A stretch of DNA of 64,000 nucleotides from positions 102,087,086 through 102,151,085 of the forward strand of contig CM050650.1 of assembly GCA_027574665.1 (NCBI GenBank), in the 5' to 3' direction. The notes beneath the pieces are model-generated. The model was not told the DNA's origin and did no database searches. It saw nothing but the letters and a program-made list of their open reading frames with translations. Made by a program: the position numbers and the translations under genes. Origin of the DNA: Rhynochetos jubatus (lineage: Eukaryota; Chordata; Aves; Eurypygiformes; Rhynochetidae). Shown one piece after another: positions 26,905 through 47,060 of this stretch; position 1 is the stretch's first letter, and every line of letters starts with the position of its first letter.

Positions 26905-27789
26905 AAAACCTTTTGGATTTTTCCTATCATCTGCATCTCTCACCACATTTCAATCTACCTGTCTTTGATGGTTCCAAGGCCTTAAATTTATTACCACTTT
27001 TTATTTTCTAATGTCTATACAGCCTCTACATGAATTATCAAAAAATGGATTTATAAAGCTACCTTTATATAGAACATGATGAAAAGCCTGCACTTGTTAA
27101 TGCTTCTGTTGTGTTGTACTAGTATGCTGTAGAAAAGATTACTGAGTTTTGGTGAGTAGCATTTCACCAGCTTATTCACCTTGCAGCTGAACTTTTTTTT
27201 ATTAACATAAACAGTTGAGTTTGCTTCAAACTCTAATCCACTGCTTGGAACCACTGCCACAGGTTTCTCTTGTGGTATTTTGCTAACAGCAGCATGTAGA
27301 GAAATGAGGAGGAATTTTAAAGGATTTCAGCAAGAACTGTATGTCAAAGAAAACGTTCAACTTTTTAAAAAATTTCCATTTCTTCTCACAATGTGTTCAA
27401 GAAAAGTGGTGCAACTTATTTGTTGGGATTCTCTTCTCATCTTCCAAGACTGCAATAATATAAAATAAATGGATTATACCTGATCTATTTGCTTCTCTGT
27501 AGTATAGACTTTTGGATGGAATATTGGTGTGCTTTCACCAGAACGTGTACTCTGATAAGAACAACATAAATATACATATATATTTTTTCGTCCCTTACTT
27601 GGGCTATTTGATAAAAAACAAAGTGCTATCATTTTTTTTCCGCGGCTTCTCTCAAGTCCAAGATTTCAGAATATTGCAATGAGTTAAAACCATTGCTATT
27701 CACTTGTTTGTAAAATAAATCTCTTCCTGTCACATTCCACCTCCTGCACAGGACTGTGAACTTCGTATTGGAAGCTGCAGAAAGAGTCT

Positions 27790-27823
27790 CTCTCTTTTTT
27801 TTTTTTTATTTTTTTTTATTTTT
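27790..27823. repeat. T-rich low-complexity tract
   Basis: TCTCTC followed by two interrupted runs of T. It is low-complexity sequence with no visible function. Confidence 0.85.
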
Positions 27824-29714
27824 AATATTATTGGAGTAGATCACTTTGAATATCATGTCTTTGTGTAGCTTTAGTTAGAGCAACACATATCTATTCAGGA
27901 TGAAACGTAATCAGGAAAGCATGATAAGCAGGACCCCAGCATACATCTAGAACTTTCCATGCTGAAAGTGAATAATATTCAGCCTACCATTTCTGTATAT
28001 ATGCAATGCATCAAATTGTAAATATTTCTAGGAATCACACAACTTTGTCAAGAACTCAGGACTTGTGTTGTATGGCAGTTTTACACCCTTGTAACTGTCA
28101 GAATAAGTGTTCTTTGAGATATAGTCTTTAGATTCTGGTTCACTGTAACATTTGTAACTAAATTCTGTTTTTCACTGATTATTATAATAAATTGGAAGTA
28201 ACAAAACCGATGCTTAAAGTTGTCTAAATGGCAGGAGAGAACAAGTTAGACGTAAATTTTACTGTTGCGGGTGTGCATAATGTGAGGTCATAGTATTTTC
28301 CATTATGTGTGGAAACATACAACAAATGAAAAAGAGAACAGGTATAATGTGAGCAGCACTTGTCAAGCAAACTGAAGTCGCATATTTTTAATTTTAAGCA
28401 AATATATTTGTGATTGGTAACAGGCATTTTACTTGTACACCGGTGACTCTACAAAAGCTACAGTTAAGCTTGAGTTTACATAATTTTTAACAGGAACAGG
28501 ACTTTCTGGTAGCATTTTGCTGGTTGTTTTGTGTTTGTGCAGTTAACATCCACAGACAAGCAATACTCAAAGGAAGGTTTTATTCACAAAAAGCACCCCA
28601 TTCTTTTAAATCCCCAGAATAAGCCAAGCTATCAGTCTTCCTTTGCTGGTTGTGAGAGTGGAGGAAAAAAAAAAAAAGATGTTGAATAGAATTTTCCAAC
28701 TGAGAAGTCCAGTCCACATATGTGAAGTCAAATAGGTGGTTAAAAATGCCCATGAAGACCCTGTAACATGCTTTTGTGAAATTTCAGTTTTTTAGTTACT
28801 GTCACTGAGAAGAGCACATATATTTTACTTATCTATTTTTCTACTTTTTTGCTTATTTATTTTCTTGTATGTATACTACCCCAACAAAATATTTACATGT
28901 ACCTGTAGGTATGCAGTGTTTTGCTATGGCTTTAAGGAGTATCTTACAGAGTGAATTCTAAGCTGTGAGGCTTTTTTTATTTATCTACAGAGTAGTTTCA
29001 TGTTAGTCTATGTTCCTCAGAAAGCGTGTTATGTTAGGGAGGAAGAAGTCTTTCCCTTGTCCTTGTTGCCGAAGTCTTGTTTGGATTGATATCTTAGTAA
29101 AGAGAAGGAAAGTATGTCTTCCTTAAGCAAAGCCCAGGACTCTGGTGGATGACAGGACAGGAACAAAGAAGGAAGGAGGCACAGCAGAAAAATTGTAATC
29201 GTAGATAGTAACAGGAAGCTGTTTGTGGATGGAAGGGGGGGCACATGCAAAAAAATCTCAAAGTTAATCGAAGAGAGAAACTTTTTCTTATCTTAGTGAA
29301 AATTGTGCATCCCCCCAAAACACTAAAAGTTGCTGGGCTGAGTGCAGTCCTGGAGAGCAGGATTTGTCCTGCAAAGGTAGAACATAGGAGTGCAGAGCCT
29401 AATGATGCTTTTCGATTTTTCCCCTTCAGAAGAGTATTTTTAGAGCAACACTTGCTTCTTACTGCTGCTTTACTGAAATAGAATGGTTAGGTTAAGTTAT
29501 TTGGAAGTCCATGCTGCACCAATATTAGTATTAGTTTCAGTGCAATCAGCTTTCCTCTTTCAAATGCTACCAAAGTATCTCTCTCCCTCTTTATCCATAT
29601 CTATGGATAGTTTCCATTTTTCATTTGAGCACTGACTGCTTTTATAACCTGCATTAGCTTACTTAACTTGAAGCTCCAACACATTGGGAGGTATTGGGAG
29701 CTCCAGCAAATGGA

Positions 29715-30802
29715 GAGGCATGATTTAATGGATGGACTGCTTTGTGGATAAGGAACTGGATTGATGGTTGCACTCAGAGTTGTGTTCAAAGGTATGATGC
29801 TTGAGTGGAGACCAGTGGCAAGTAGCGTTCCTCAGGGGTCCGCATTGGGACCACTGCTGTGTAACATCTTTGTCAGTGACATGGACAGTGGGATTGAGGG
29901 TACCCTCAGGTGGTGGCATCAAGCTGTGTGGTGTGGTTGACACACTGGAAGGAAGGGATGCCATCCAGAGGGACCTGGACAGGCTGGAGGGGTGGGCCTC
30001 TGCCAACCTCATGGTGTTCATCAAGGCCAAGTACAAGGTCCTGCACCTAGGTCAGGGCAATACCAAGCACAAATACAGGCTGGGTGGAGATTGGATCGAG
30101 AGCAGCCCTGAGGAGAAGGATCTGGGGGTACTGGTGGGTGAGAAGCTGAACATGAGTCGGCAGTGTGTGCTGACGGCCCAGAAAGCCAACCGGATCCTGG
30201 GCTGTGCCAGGAGACGCGTGGCCAGGGGGTGGAGGGAGGGGATTGTCCCCTTCTACTCTGCTCTTGTAAGACTCCACCTGGAGTGCTGCGTCCAGCTGTG
30301 GAGCCCTCATCTTAAGAAGGATATTGACCAGTTGGAACAAGTCCAGATGAGACCATGAAGATGCTCAGAGGGCTGGAGCACCTCTCCTACGAAGAAAGGC
30401 TGAGAGAACTGGGTTTGTTCAGCCTGGAGAAGAGAAGGCTCCAGGGAGACCTTATTGCAGCCTTCCAGTACCTGAAGGGGGCCTAAAAGGAAGCTGGGGA
30501 GGGGCTTTTTACAAGGTTCTGTAGTGACAGGACAAGGGGGAATGGGTTCAGTTTGAAAGCAGGGACATTTAGATTAGATATCAGGAAGAAATTCTTCACA
30601 GGGAGGGTGGTGAAGCACTGGCAGAGGTTGCCTAGAGAATCTGTGGATGTCCCATCCCTGTCTGTCTTCAAGGCCAGGCTGGATGAGGCTTTGAACAACC
30701 TGGTCTAGTGGAGGGTGTCCCTGCCCACGGCAGGGGGATTGGAACTTGAAGGTTCCTTCCAACCCGAAGGATCTATGTGATCATGTGAGATCTATGATCT
30801 CA
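29715..30802 (+). mobile_element. CR1 LINE, 5'-truncated, fairly intact 3' half
   Basis: This copy starts within the reverse-transcriptase region and runs to a CR1 3' end near 30802 (GGTTCCTTCCAACCCGAAGG, then ATCTATG repeats). The frame 29801-30358 is open for 185 codons. Its later part, with [27 protein letters not shown] and [14 protein letters not shown], is the recognisable C-terminal part of the CR1 reverse transcriptase. The open frame suggests a fairly young insertion. It lacks the endonuclease and the catalytic core, so it cannot move itself. Confidence 0.92.
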
Positions 30803-33800
30803 CACATGGCATCCCTTTTAAACTTCCATTTTTTTTTTCATGAGACTGTACTCATCAGTCCTAGTCTTTAGGGAGAAGGTACACTTATTGTAAGGTGTAG
30901 AAGTGGATACTCAGGGAAAATAATATCCTCCCATCTAGTATTATTTTACTAAATTCTCAGTTGCCATAGGCTTGAAATACTGATTTTTTTTTTTTTCTTG
31001 ATGAGTATGAGGAAAAGCAGTGCTTATGTGGACACATATGCACAGGAAGACATGTATACTTACAATATAAGTCACAGTACTACAGCATTTGAAAATACTA
31101 TGGCTACTGATGGTTAACTATTCTCTGTGATATCATTTGTATAACAAATTGTTAGGATTGGCTAAAAGTGAATCTACTAAGCTAACTGAAGCGGTTCTTC
31201 TGCCTAATGATAATTCTTTATTCACATTTATGCTTTGACATTATTATCTAATCTTAATCCATTTAATATGTGCTAAATTGATTTTCTATGATGTGAATTC
31301 TTAATTAGGATGTCATGTGTTGCTAATTTAAATGGTTGAAAGAAGTCTGAATGTATTGTGTCAGCCAAGTTTATAATCTTATATTCATATTGTTTGTATG
31401 ACATGACCAATTTTCATTAAAGCCATATTAACTGGTGTTAATTATATTGTCATCTTTTAACCCTTAGATGTACAGTCCTGTGTTGGCTTTTCTGTTACTT
31501 TGCCTAGGGTTAATGTTGACTTTACAGTCCTATAATTACACAGGTCATTTTGTTTGCACTTAGTAACACATTGATCCCTTTCTAGACAAGTATTCTATCT
31601 TCCTTGCTAGGACTTAAGGTGTTCAAGGTTAATTTCCTGTAAAGGTAGATAAAACATACCACTTTTCCATTTTGAGGGGACAAATTATATACAGATATAT
31701 ATTTCCTCTCTTTCTCCAGTTTTAGGACAGTTAATACTTGTGACTGTGTCCAGCTGGGTCCTCCCTTGTCCTCCAGAAGTTCTTGAAGATAATTGCTAAT
31801 AGTTCATAGGCGGCTTCAGTTTAAGTACTTTAATGTGATTTTAATTAGGCCCTGTTCCCTTGAATATGTCTACATTTTCTAAGTAGTCCTTAACCTGTTA
31901 TGTTCCTGTCATGCCCTTAATTTTATTTAAAATTTTGTTTTCTAGCTATGACTTTTTTTTTCTTGGAAAAGTGAAGTTGTTCCTCATTGTCCTTTCCTTC
32001 TATCTATTTTTCTTTCTCATACACCAATGATTTTCTACAAGGACTTTTACTGGTTTTGCCCTCATTCCATAGTTCACCTTTTCATAAGATTCATCCTTAT
32101 ATTTTGATTGTTTATGAGGCAGCTGCTCTTGCTTTTTACTATACTTCCTATTTTCCACCATAATATGCTGACTTCCATTCCAAAGGGCTAACTTTCGTCC
32201 AAGGCACTGCTCAGCATCTTCTATAGACAGACTGTACTCTCTGTTAGTAAAGAAGCATGAACTCTGCAATTTGAACAATACAGTATTCCTTATTAAAAGC
32301 ATTAGAATAAAAATCTACAGAGAAACCAAAAGCCTGTAGCACATAAACACCAGACAATAATAAATGTTTAATGAAAGAATGGTGAATTATACGGTGATAA
32401 ATCAAGAGAAAGAGATAATCACGGAGTAGTTTCCCTGTTTCCAGAGTTGTATGGCTCAAGTACTTCACCTTTGTCTCTTAGCAAGTTTTTCTTGCATGTA
32501 TTTGTCGAATGATTTTTTGAACATGTATATTTCACTTCCAAAAAATAAGAGATTTCCAGTCTATTTTGTTGGTCATCAGCTCTTCAGAAACAGTAACCTG
32601 GATCTTTTTTTTTTCCTTTATTCAGTGTTAGTGCATCCTTTTTTATATGGAGAACTGCGTGCAATATTCAACATGCAAATGAAATAGGTTTTTGTGTCAT
32701 GTCAGAATCGTATTTTCCAGTTTGTTCAGTGTTCCTTTCCCTAGCTATACCGAACAATTTCAATATCTTAGTTTCATACAATTGCCTTTCATATGCACAA
32801 ATTCTTTTTCCTTAGTGGTAGCTTTGAATTCAGCATGTTTCCGTGTACCTGTAAGCTCAAAATATTTTTTTCCAGATTTATTTTTCTATAATTACCAATA
32901 CTGAATGTCACTTGTTATTTCATCATTTAGTTGGTATCATAAACATCTCTGCAGCAAGTAATGTAAAGCTTTTTACTAATTAATGTTCAGATTAGGTCTG
33001 CATTTAGCCCTGGACATGTACAACTGATTGTGAAAGCTGACATTTTTTCCTGCATTTTATAATGAAATATTTAAGTAAATGTTAAATATTAAAGAACATA
33101 GTTGTCAAAAATATTTGATCTATTCTTTGCAAATTGTTTATATCACTTTAAAGATTTTTATATTATATTGTGAGATATGACATTTTAAAATATGATACAT
33201 TATTACTAACAAGCCATCCATATGCTATGATAGTGATTTGTTAGCTTAAATGGACTTTCTATAAAATTTTTCATGTTGGTTTTCCATCTATCTGATTCTA
33301 AGGTCATGTTTGGCTTTTAATATTGATACAGAATGCAATAAGTTAGAAGCAACAAAAATTAATCTACTGGATATGATCTGTGGCCTTTTTGATAATAGGA
33401 AGGACAAAACATTTCAGAGAAACTGTGAGACATCTCTCGGAATGCTGCTGGGAACTATATGACCTGTGAAGGAGGCCTTCTCTTTTTATAGTTGGAGAAT
33501 GACAACAAATTGTACTGTAAAATTTATTTGAATAAATTTACTGGAATAATGATAATACTGTGTTAATCTATAAAGTTATCATTGGTCCAAATAGGTTTTA
33601 TTACTGAAAATTGGTGGGAAGATCAGCTTAAAGCTTTATGGTATACATACAATAAATAGTATAAGAGTTGGAATAATTAAAGCAGAGCACTTGTCACAGT
33701 TTGTTCTGTATGACAGTATTTTTTTCTGTTTCTTTCCTAAATTTAAGGAAGTGTTATGTAGGTGTAAGATTCCACTGTGTCATCAGTTATTATGACTGTT

Positions 33801-33960
33801 AATGCAGGGAGGTATGAGCAATAAGAGGAAATAAACTAAATTAATCTTTTTCTTATACTCCAAACATGAATTTCTGTGGTCTCTCACACGAGAGTTTAGA
33901 TGTTAAACTGAAAATGTCTTATCTGATACAGGAATAACCTTCCAAACTATCTATCTTATT

Positions 33961-34012
33961 GTTTTGTTTAGGGTTTGTGGGGCTTTGTTTGTTTGTTTCT
34001 TTGTTTGTTTTG
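33961..34012. repeat. (GTTT)n-like simple repeat
   Basis: An imperfect run of GTTT units, T/G-rich, within otherwise ordinary intron. Confidence 0.8.
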
Positions 34013-34312
34013 GTACATGTATACCTGTGTCAGCTCTCATCTTCCCTTAACCTATCCTGGCTGTAGCTAAGTACATAATTAGTAAGTGTTTTAATTTAAT
34101 GACTTTAGGTTTGAGAGGTATTGACTTCAGCTTTATGGTAGACGTTGTACTACAAAAGTTTACTTATGTATCTATTCTATGAAACAATGGATTGTTTAAC
34201 CCATGTGTTTAAAACACTTCTTTGAATTGTATTTATACATCTGAATTATTAAAGTGTGAGGATATTATTCATACTGTAGTAGTAAAAGTTATATCTAGCT
34301 ACAGTTTTAGTG

Positions 34313-34365
34313 TTTGATGATGATTCAATAATCATCAATAATCATGTTTTGATGATGATTCAATA
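34313..34365. repeat. 18-bp direct repeat with internal hairpin
   Basis: TTTGATGATGATTCAATA occurs at 34313-34330 and again at 34348-34365. The first copy is followed by ATCATCAATAATCAT, which can pair with the GATGATGATT part, so a small hairpin is possible. Confidence 0.8.
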
Positions 34366-37300
34366 AGCTAAAATACTGGATAATGCAAATGGAAGCATAA
34401 TGGCATTAAGATTTTAATTTTAACTGTGTATTTGTAATCTAGTAACACGGAAAAAATAATAAAATACCACTATGAACAATGAATTCAAGACTGGCAAATG
34501 TTATAATCTATCAAGTATTATATATTTCAGATACCTAGGCTGAAAGAATACAAAACTTTTAAGCAAAAGGACTTGAATTGCAATGTGACACCTTTTAAAG
34601 TAGTAGTCATAATACTTATTTAGATGCTTAATATCACTTTAGAATTACCATTTTTTTTTCCTTTGAAAGAAAACATAGCAACAGAAATGTCTTTGATTAT
34701 ATTCAGAATGATCTTCTCATCAGTAATTTTATCTTGTCATTCTTCCAACATTAAAGAGAGAATATTCCCTGAAACTGAGTAAATATTTCTTGTTTACAAA
34801 CAAGATGAAAAGTCTCTTTCCCCAGGCTACTGAAAGAGAGTACATGAAAGGCAAAAACAATTGAATAAGTTCAACATTAATATTTTTGTTAACCAGAGGA
34901 AAGCTGAGGTTTGAGCTTGAGAGCTTATTTGCAAACTTCATGAAGTTCACACAGCTCTAAGGACTCAGATCAAAAGAAGTCCAACATGGAATGAGTACAC
35001 AGAATAATCCTAAAGGAATAGGGTTTTTATTGCCACACTTTAAATAGGTTAGGATAGCTTTTATTTTCATGTTGTCCTTTTAAGAAATTCCTCTGTCCTG
35101 TAGGATTTCTGTAAAAGCTCCATATAGCGCTAACAGACTTGGTCAGAATAATGTTCTGTTTTTAGCAAACAGATATATAGCCTTTTTACAATTTATGAAG
35201 AAGAATAATTGTGCATGTGTTGAACTAATAGGCACAGTGCACCTCCACTGAATTTACACATTTAAAAAATTTGTGCTCTGATGAAATCAGTGGAACTTGG
35301 ACAGGTACCAGAGGAGACAATGAAATAAATAGCCATGTTAAATCCCAGAGGACAGAAGAATGCTGGCAATCGTTAAATGCTCGTGCTTATCTAGATATCA
35401 ACAAAGAGTGTTCTTTATGTAGAAAGAAAAACCCCTTAATTTGGCATTCTTCGTCTTCCCTAAGTTTTAAACTGTCATTAATATATGTGACAGAAAGCTG
35501 GCTTTTTACTACAGAGGAATGTACAGAAAATATTGGATCTGACAATCTGCTTTGTTCTGTCACTCCCTCCTGATTTCTTGAATACTAAGAAATTGAATAT
35601 TTAGTATTTTGTTCTACTGCTGACAGAATTTTTACATGGATTTATATTTTATAATACTTAGATTGAAGTAAAATTGTGAAACTAAATTTGTACATTGTAA
35701 CTGAGACAACTGCTAAAAGAATAAAGGTATTTTAAAAAACGTTTGTTCGGAAATCAATTTTACACTAAGTGCTTGTTTTTGCTTGCAAATCACGTACGTA
35801 AAAATCCAAATTATACCTCCTCCCCAAGTAAAACTGGACAGTCTTGGATGAAGGGTGATATATTAAGAAGCTCAAAGTGTTCACTTAGCCGCTGAAGTTT
35901 ATCCTGCATTTTTGCCTTCCTCAGTAAGAGCTTGGTTTTGACTAAAGACATACTGTACTGGTTTTGTACGAAAAAGGAATTTTCAGCCTGCCAGAAAGCT
36001 TAATTCTCGATAATTTCTGTATAAAAGTTTTGGTTCCCTAATTCATAACACTGTCCTAGAGCTTGATGAATCTCCTGAGTTAGAAAGCACCATGATCTGT
36101 CTTCTACTTCAATAAATTCATTAATTAGAGATATTTTGATACTTCCTCTGTAGACCATGGATAGAAACGCTTGTTGTTTTCTTCTAATAGATAAATCTTC
36201 AGCAGTGCCTTTGCAAAACTTTGCAGACAGTTTGTCCCCTTACCCTCCTGCCTGAGGTAACATTTCTCTATTCTTCAATACACAACAGGTTTTTGGAAAA
36301 GAGTTTATGATCATTCCCACATGCTGGATTAGGTACAGGTCTGCTATCAGTGGAGAAAATGAACATTTTAAATATGAGTTCTGTTTTTCTGAAGCTCATG
36401 TAGGATGTGGAGCTGTGAATAGCAGTGGAAACTTGTGTGTTCTCAGCTACACTGTGGTATTAAGAATCAATGTCTCAGTAGGAGCAGGAAGGTGAAGCGA
36501 CAATAAAGGATTTGTCAATACACATAATTTTGGTTCCTTACTTATAAAGATTATTTGTGATATTGCTCTACTGTTGTTATGTTATAAATGTATACTGAAC
36601 TTTTTTGAAGAATATTTCATTCCTTTGTTAGAAGAACATTCTAATATTCTGGTAAGACAAATCATTTAAATAAAAAACCAATGTGGAAACTGGCTTAAAT
36701 TCTTAGATGGAATAGTTACTCTTAATTTTCTCTTCAAAGTTTGATTTTAAGACTGCCAAGAAATTATTATATACCTTCTTTTAATATATCCTGATGAGTA
36801 GTTTTATTTCTAAATACGTGAATACCTTTCTGAACATACTTCTCAACAATCTTTTCACTACTTTAAGTTGCATCTTAAAATTTCTGTTGGTGATAACATG
36901 TCAAGATACACACTTTTGTCAGGATTTAAAATCAGTAGATTTAACAATATTTGACAACAGACATTTTTAATGGCGTTAAATTACATTGATTTTTTTTTAA
37001 TCTTTAGTGAGCTGAATTTTCTTGTTGTCATGAATGTTTCAGTTTTCGTACCTTGGAATGAACTGTGAAACATTTAAATAACAAGAGTTTTACCACTAAT
37101 CTCATTTGAATGAGTTTTACATGAGTTTACTACAGATCTAACAACACAGTTTATAGACACCGAAGTGCTTTGCTGTTACTTTAGCTGCTTAAATGGAAAT
37201 TAATAGGAAAAAGTACTTTAAATTTAATAGAAATGCAGCCTTCATTTTTGATGGACAGCCAACTGTATACTAAATTTTAAGGGGATTCAACATTTCCATA

Positions 37301-38045
37301 ACATGCAAATTATATTTACATTTCCTTTCCTAATATTCTTGTCATTAAAAATTTTAATAATATTTGTGACTTTGAATATTTTTATCTTGTATATGTACAA
37401 TGTCTACAAATTAACTAATTTAAAAAAACAGATCTCCTAGAGAATAGTGAGGAAGTATAATCCAAAATGTTAATCTCTCTTCAGCACAGCCGAATGCAGC
37501 TGGAAAAAATGTGCTTCTAATTTGAAATATGAGATTAAGAAATAATTTTTCCTTTTTTTTTTTTTTTACTATATTTTAGTGTTTAAAGTGAAATTAATTG
37601 ATACTCTCAGTAAATTAAAAACATATAATCATATCGAGACTAGCCCTATAAATAAAATGCAGATGTGAGTGTTCAGGTAATTTATTACTAGTACATCATT
37701 ATCAGGGATAGGATCTACATGTACTATGTCTCTATGGTTAGAATGGAGACTATATCTGGCTTTATAATTTCACCTTCAAATATTCTGTAATTCAGTGCAG
37801 CCATGCAGTTAAACATGAGTATTTTGTTATCTTCAGCAATGCAGGCATGAAAGCTGTTACGTTGTGAAAAGACTTCAGATCTTAAGTCATCTTAGTGGTG
37901 ATTTTACAGCGTTTGCCTCTAGCTCACTTTCAGCTGCAAATGTTAGGTTAAAGCATAATGCCAAATATTTTGAATTCACTTCTAATACTGACATATAAAT
38001 TGGTTGCAAGTATGTTTTCCTTATTACTGTGTTTGAATTTTTTGA

Positions 38046-43885
<5,840 letters not shown>

Positions 43886-44194
43886 TAAGAATCATAGTCA
43901 AACAACAAGTAATGTGTGAACACAAATACTTGTTTTAACATTGAAGAAAAAGATACTTTAAGGACCCAAACCAGAAAAAGAAATCGTAATGCAACACTCA
44001 TAATACTATCCCTCAAGCAGAAAACTGAAAATTTAAAAACTACATTGTGTTTCCTTATGTTTTAAGCAATTTGCATTAAATGTCCACTTCCTAGCACAAA
44101 ATTATGGATATCTTAAAGTATATCAATATACCTTACATAGATAGACAAACCCATAATACGTTAGGTGAGCAATTCTCTGACGGTTTAAGCTCAG

Positions 44195-45194
44195 AGTTAC
44201 AGTAAATGAGGTTACATTGTTCTGGCGACCAGTCACCAGTGGGGTTCTCTAGGGCTTCATTCAAGAGCCAGTGTTCTTTAATGTTTTTGTAAATACTCTG
44301 AAGGCAGGAAACAAATGCACATTAAATTTGCTGATAATACTAATCTAGGAAGAGCTGTGGACCCCTTCAAGAGCAGAGAGGCCTTATAGAGAGATCTGGA
44401 TAGTCTAGACAGCTGGGCAGTCACCCAGAGTGTAAAATGTAGCATGAGCAAGTACATCCCTACCTAGGATGTCGTAACCCTGGTTATATATGCATCCTGG
44501 GGGACAAGAGGCTGGAGACCAGCCCCACAAAGAGAGATCTGGGAGGTTGGGTTTATGGCAGATTGAATATGAGACAACAGTGTGCCCTGGCAGCCCAAAG
44601 GGCCAACCGTCTTCTGGGGTGCATCAGGCGCACATAGCTAGCCAGTCGAGGGAGGCGAGTGTCCCACTCAACACTGTACTGGTGTTGTACCACCTCGAGT
44701 ACTGTGTGTAGTTTTGAGTGCTTCAGTATAAGGACATCAAACTATTAGAGTGTGTCCAGAGGAGGGTGACCAGGATAGTGAAAGGTCTCGAGGGCAAGAC
44801 TTAGGAGGAGCATCTGAGCTCATTTGGCTTGTTCAGCCTGAAGAAGAGAAGGCCAAGAGGTGGCCTCACCGCAGTTTACAATTACCTCAAGGCAGGAAAT
44901 GGAGGGAGAGTTGCTGGTCTCCTCTCTCTGATGGAAATGAGGAAATGGAATGAAGCTGCATCAGGGAAAGTTCAGATTGAACATTAGGAAAAGGTTCTTC
45001 ACTGGGAGGGTGGTCAGTCACTGAAACAGGTTTCCCTGGGAAGTGGTCATGGCACCAAGCCTCTCAGAGTTCAAGGAGCATCTGGATGAAGCGCTTAGTC
45101 ATATGGTTTAGTTTCAGGCAGTCCTGTGAGGGAGTGGGACTCAATGATCCTTATGGTCCCTCCCAACTTGAGATACTCTACAATTCTTTGACTC
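44195..45194 (+). mobile_element. CR1 LINE fragment, 3' half
   Basis: It starts at the CR1 position corresponding to CTGGCGACCAGTCACCAGTG and runs through the end of the reverse transcriptase and the 3' UTR. The tail reads GACTCAATGATCCTTATGGT and ends near 45194. The reverse-transcriptase frame is broken by several shifts. Marks such as TTAGGAAAAGGTTCTTCACT are typical CR1. Confidence 0.9.
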
Positions 45195-46084
45195 TACTTC
45201 AGTGTTTATTAGCATACTATATGATAACACTGTTGATATCAGGATTTTGTTTGCTTGTATACTGCAGGTTTCACTGTGAGTACTGACACAAATCAAAACA
45301 AGAAAGAAAAATATGTCCAGACATCAGAATATTGTTAAAGACAGAGTCTTAAACTTCATTTTAAAGTATTTCCTAACAGAAACTATCATCCCAATTAATT
45401 TGCAAAACTGTTCTCTCAGTGTGGACCTAAATTAGAGTTGCTGTAATGCACTGGGATTATGTCCCTGTGCAGTGTGCATGTTTCTTCTGGAATAATAATG
45501 TCTTTGTCAAGGGGAATAATTTTCAGCCTCTTATGTGGAGTGTGGAGGTAAAAATGCATTTAGACACGAGGAATGTGAACTGCAGCATGTTTAATCCTTT
45601 TGTAATTATTGTGACCTCAATTAGTACTTTTGTCTAAGCATGCAAGTATTCAACAAAAATTGTGAGGTGTTTTGTTTTTTTTTTTTAAAAAAAAAAATGC
45701 TTAAAAAACCCCCAACAATTTAAAAAATCTTCAGCCTTTAAACATCTTTGTAAAATAAGTAAAAATATATCCATTTGTTTAGGTGTTTGATCTAGATACT
45801 AGTATCACATTAAATACTCCATTTGACAAAAAGGTGCAAAGAACAGTATGAGAAGACAGACCCTGGAGCTAGGCTGTAGTGCTTCTTTTGTAATGGCCTT
45901 CCTGCATTCTGCTATGACCCATGGAGAGGTGGTAACCTGTGTCTAGCTTCATCTTCACGTGGAGTCAATGCGATGAGCAAACTAACCTTCTATTTCTAAC
46001 AGCAGAAACTTAAGGGATGAAAATTAATAGAGAGCAGGGTAAAAGAATGTAAAAGAGGAATGTGTAGACATGGCACTTGAATAC

Positions 46085-46180
46085 ATGGTCTAATGAGTAT
46101 GGTAGTGTTGGGTTGATGTTTGGGCTAGATGATCTTAGAGGTCTTTTTTAACCTTAGTGATGCAGTAATTTTGTGAAGTG
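46085..46180 (+). mobile_element. CR1 3'-end remnant
   Basis: GGGCTAGATGATCTTAGAGG followed by TCTTTTTTAACCTTAGTGAT is the terminal part of a CR1 element in forward orientation. Only about 100 bases are recognisable. Confidence 0.7.
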
Positions 46181-46679
46181 AGTTTCTGGGTCAAATCAAA
46201 CACCCATCTTGCTTGATACTGTGTTCTTCACAGGGACAAAAATGCAGAATCCTAGGGAAGACTGTGAGGACCACATAAGTGTATCTGATATTTCCTCTAA
46301 GTAGTTCTCCAATTTGCAACTCAGGACATGTCTGAACTGAAAGATGTTTTTCTTAATGTGCTTTTTCTAAATGTGCCCACTATGAAAACTGTAACAAAGT
46401 GTCATACTAGTGGAAGCATGAGTAAATATGATGTACTGAGGAAGTGTCGATAACACTTCTGTAAAATAAATTCTATCTCTGAACCCTAGGATTCTTTGAT
46501 GGTGTCAGAAAGCATAGAAATACGTTGGCTATACTTTACCTGTTTTTTCAAAATTCAAGTTTTGTATTTTGCACCTCATCCTGCAAAGGACTATTAAAAT
46601 GCTAAGCATCAGTTTAATTCAAGAAAGGTCATTGCATGAATAAAAACTTAATTAACAGATTATAAAAGTCTCATGGTGG

Positions 46680-47060
46680 AATTTTAGATGTTATACAGAG
46701 ATCTGTGTTATGTGCAAAAATGTTCAGCATGTTCAGAAATTATATTGAAAGGAGAAAATTAGACTAATAATACTAAGTTATTCAGGATATTAAAAGCAAG
46801 GGATGACTGAAGAATTGCTGAAGATTCTTAGAAGACTGGATGTCTGGGCAACAAGGTTACAGGTAGATTAAGTAAATGCAAAGTTAATCATATAAGAAAT
46901 TTAATTCCACCTTGACATGTAAATGGATGTGTTTTGAACATACACTGGTCACTGAGCTGCTGAAGTTCTGGTAGCCCTTTGTCAAGAAATATGAATTAAA
47001 ACTAAAACATCATGGAAGATTTTTGTGAGCATGATTAGAGGTGTGAAACATAGTGTAGGG
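46680..47060 (+). mobile_element. Old CR1/L3-like LINE remnant
   Basis: Decayed sequence including GATGTCTGGGCAACAAGGTT and AAATGCAAAGTTAATCATAT, which resembles the C-terminal reverse-transcriptase region of old CR1-type elements. Its limits are approximate. Confidence 0.5.

Noticed and set aside
35271..35573. 100-codon open frame in intron B-C
   Set aside because: No recognisable domain, no flanking splice sites in the CSMD1 frame, and no sign of a processed gene copy.
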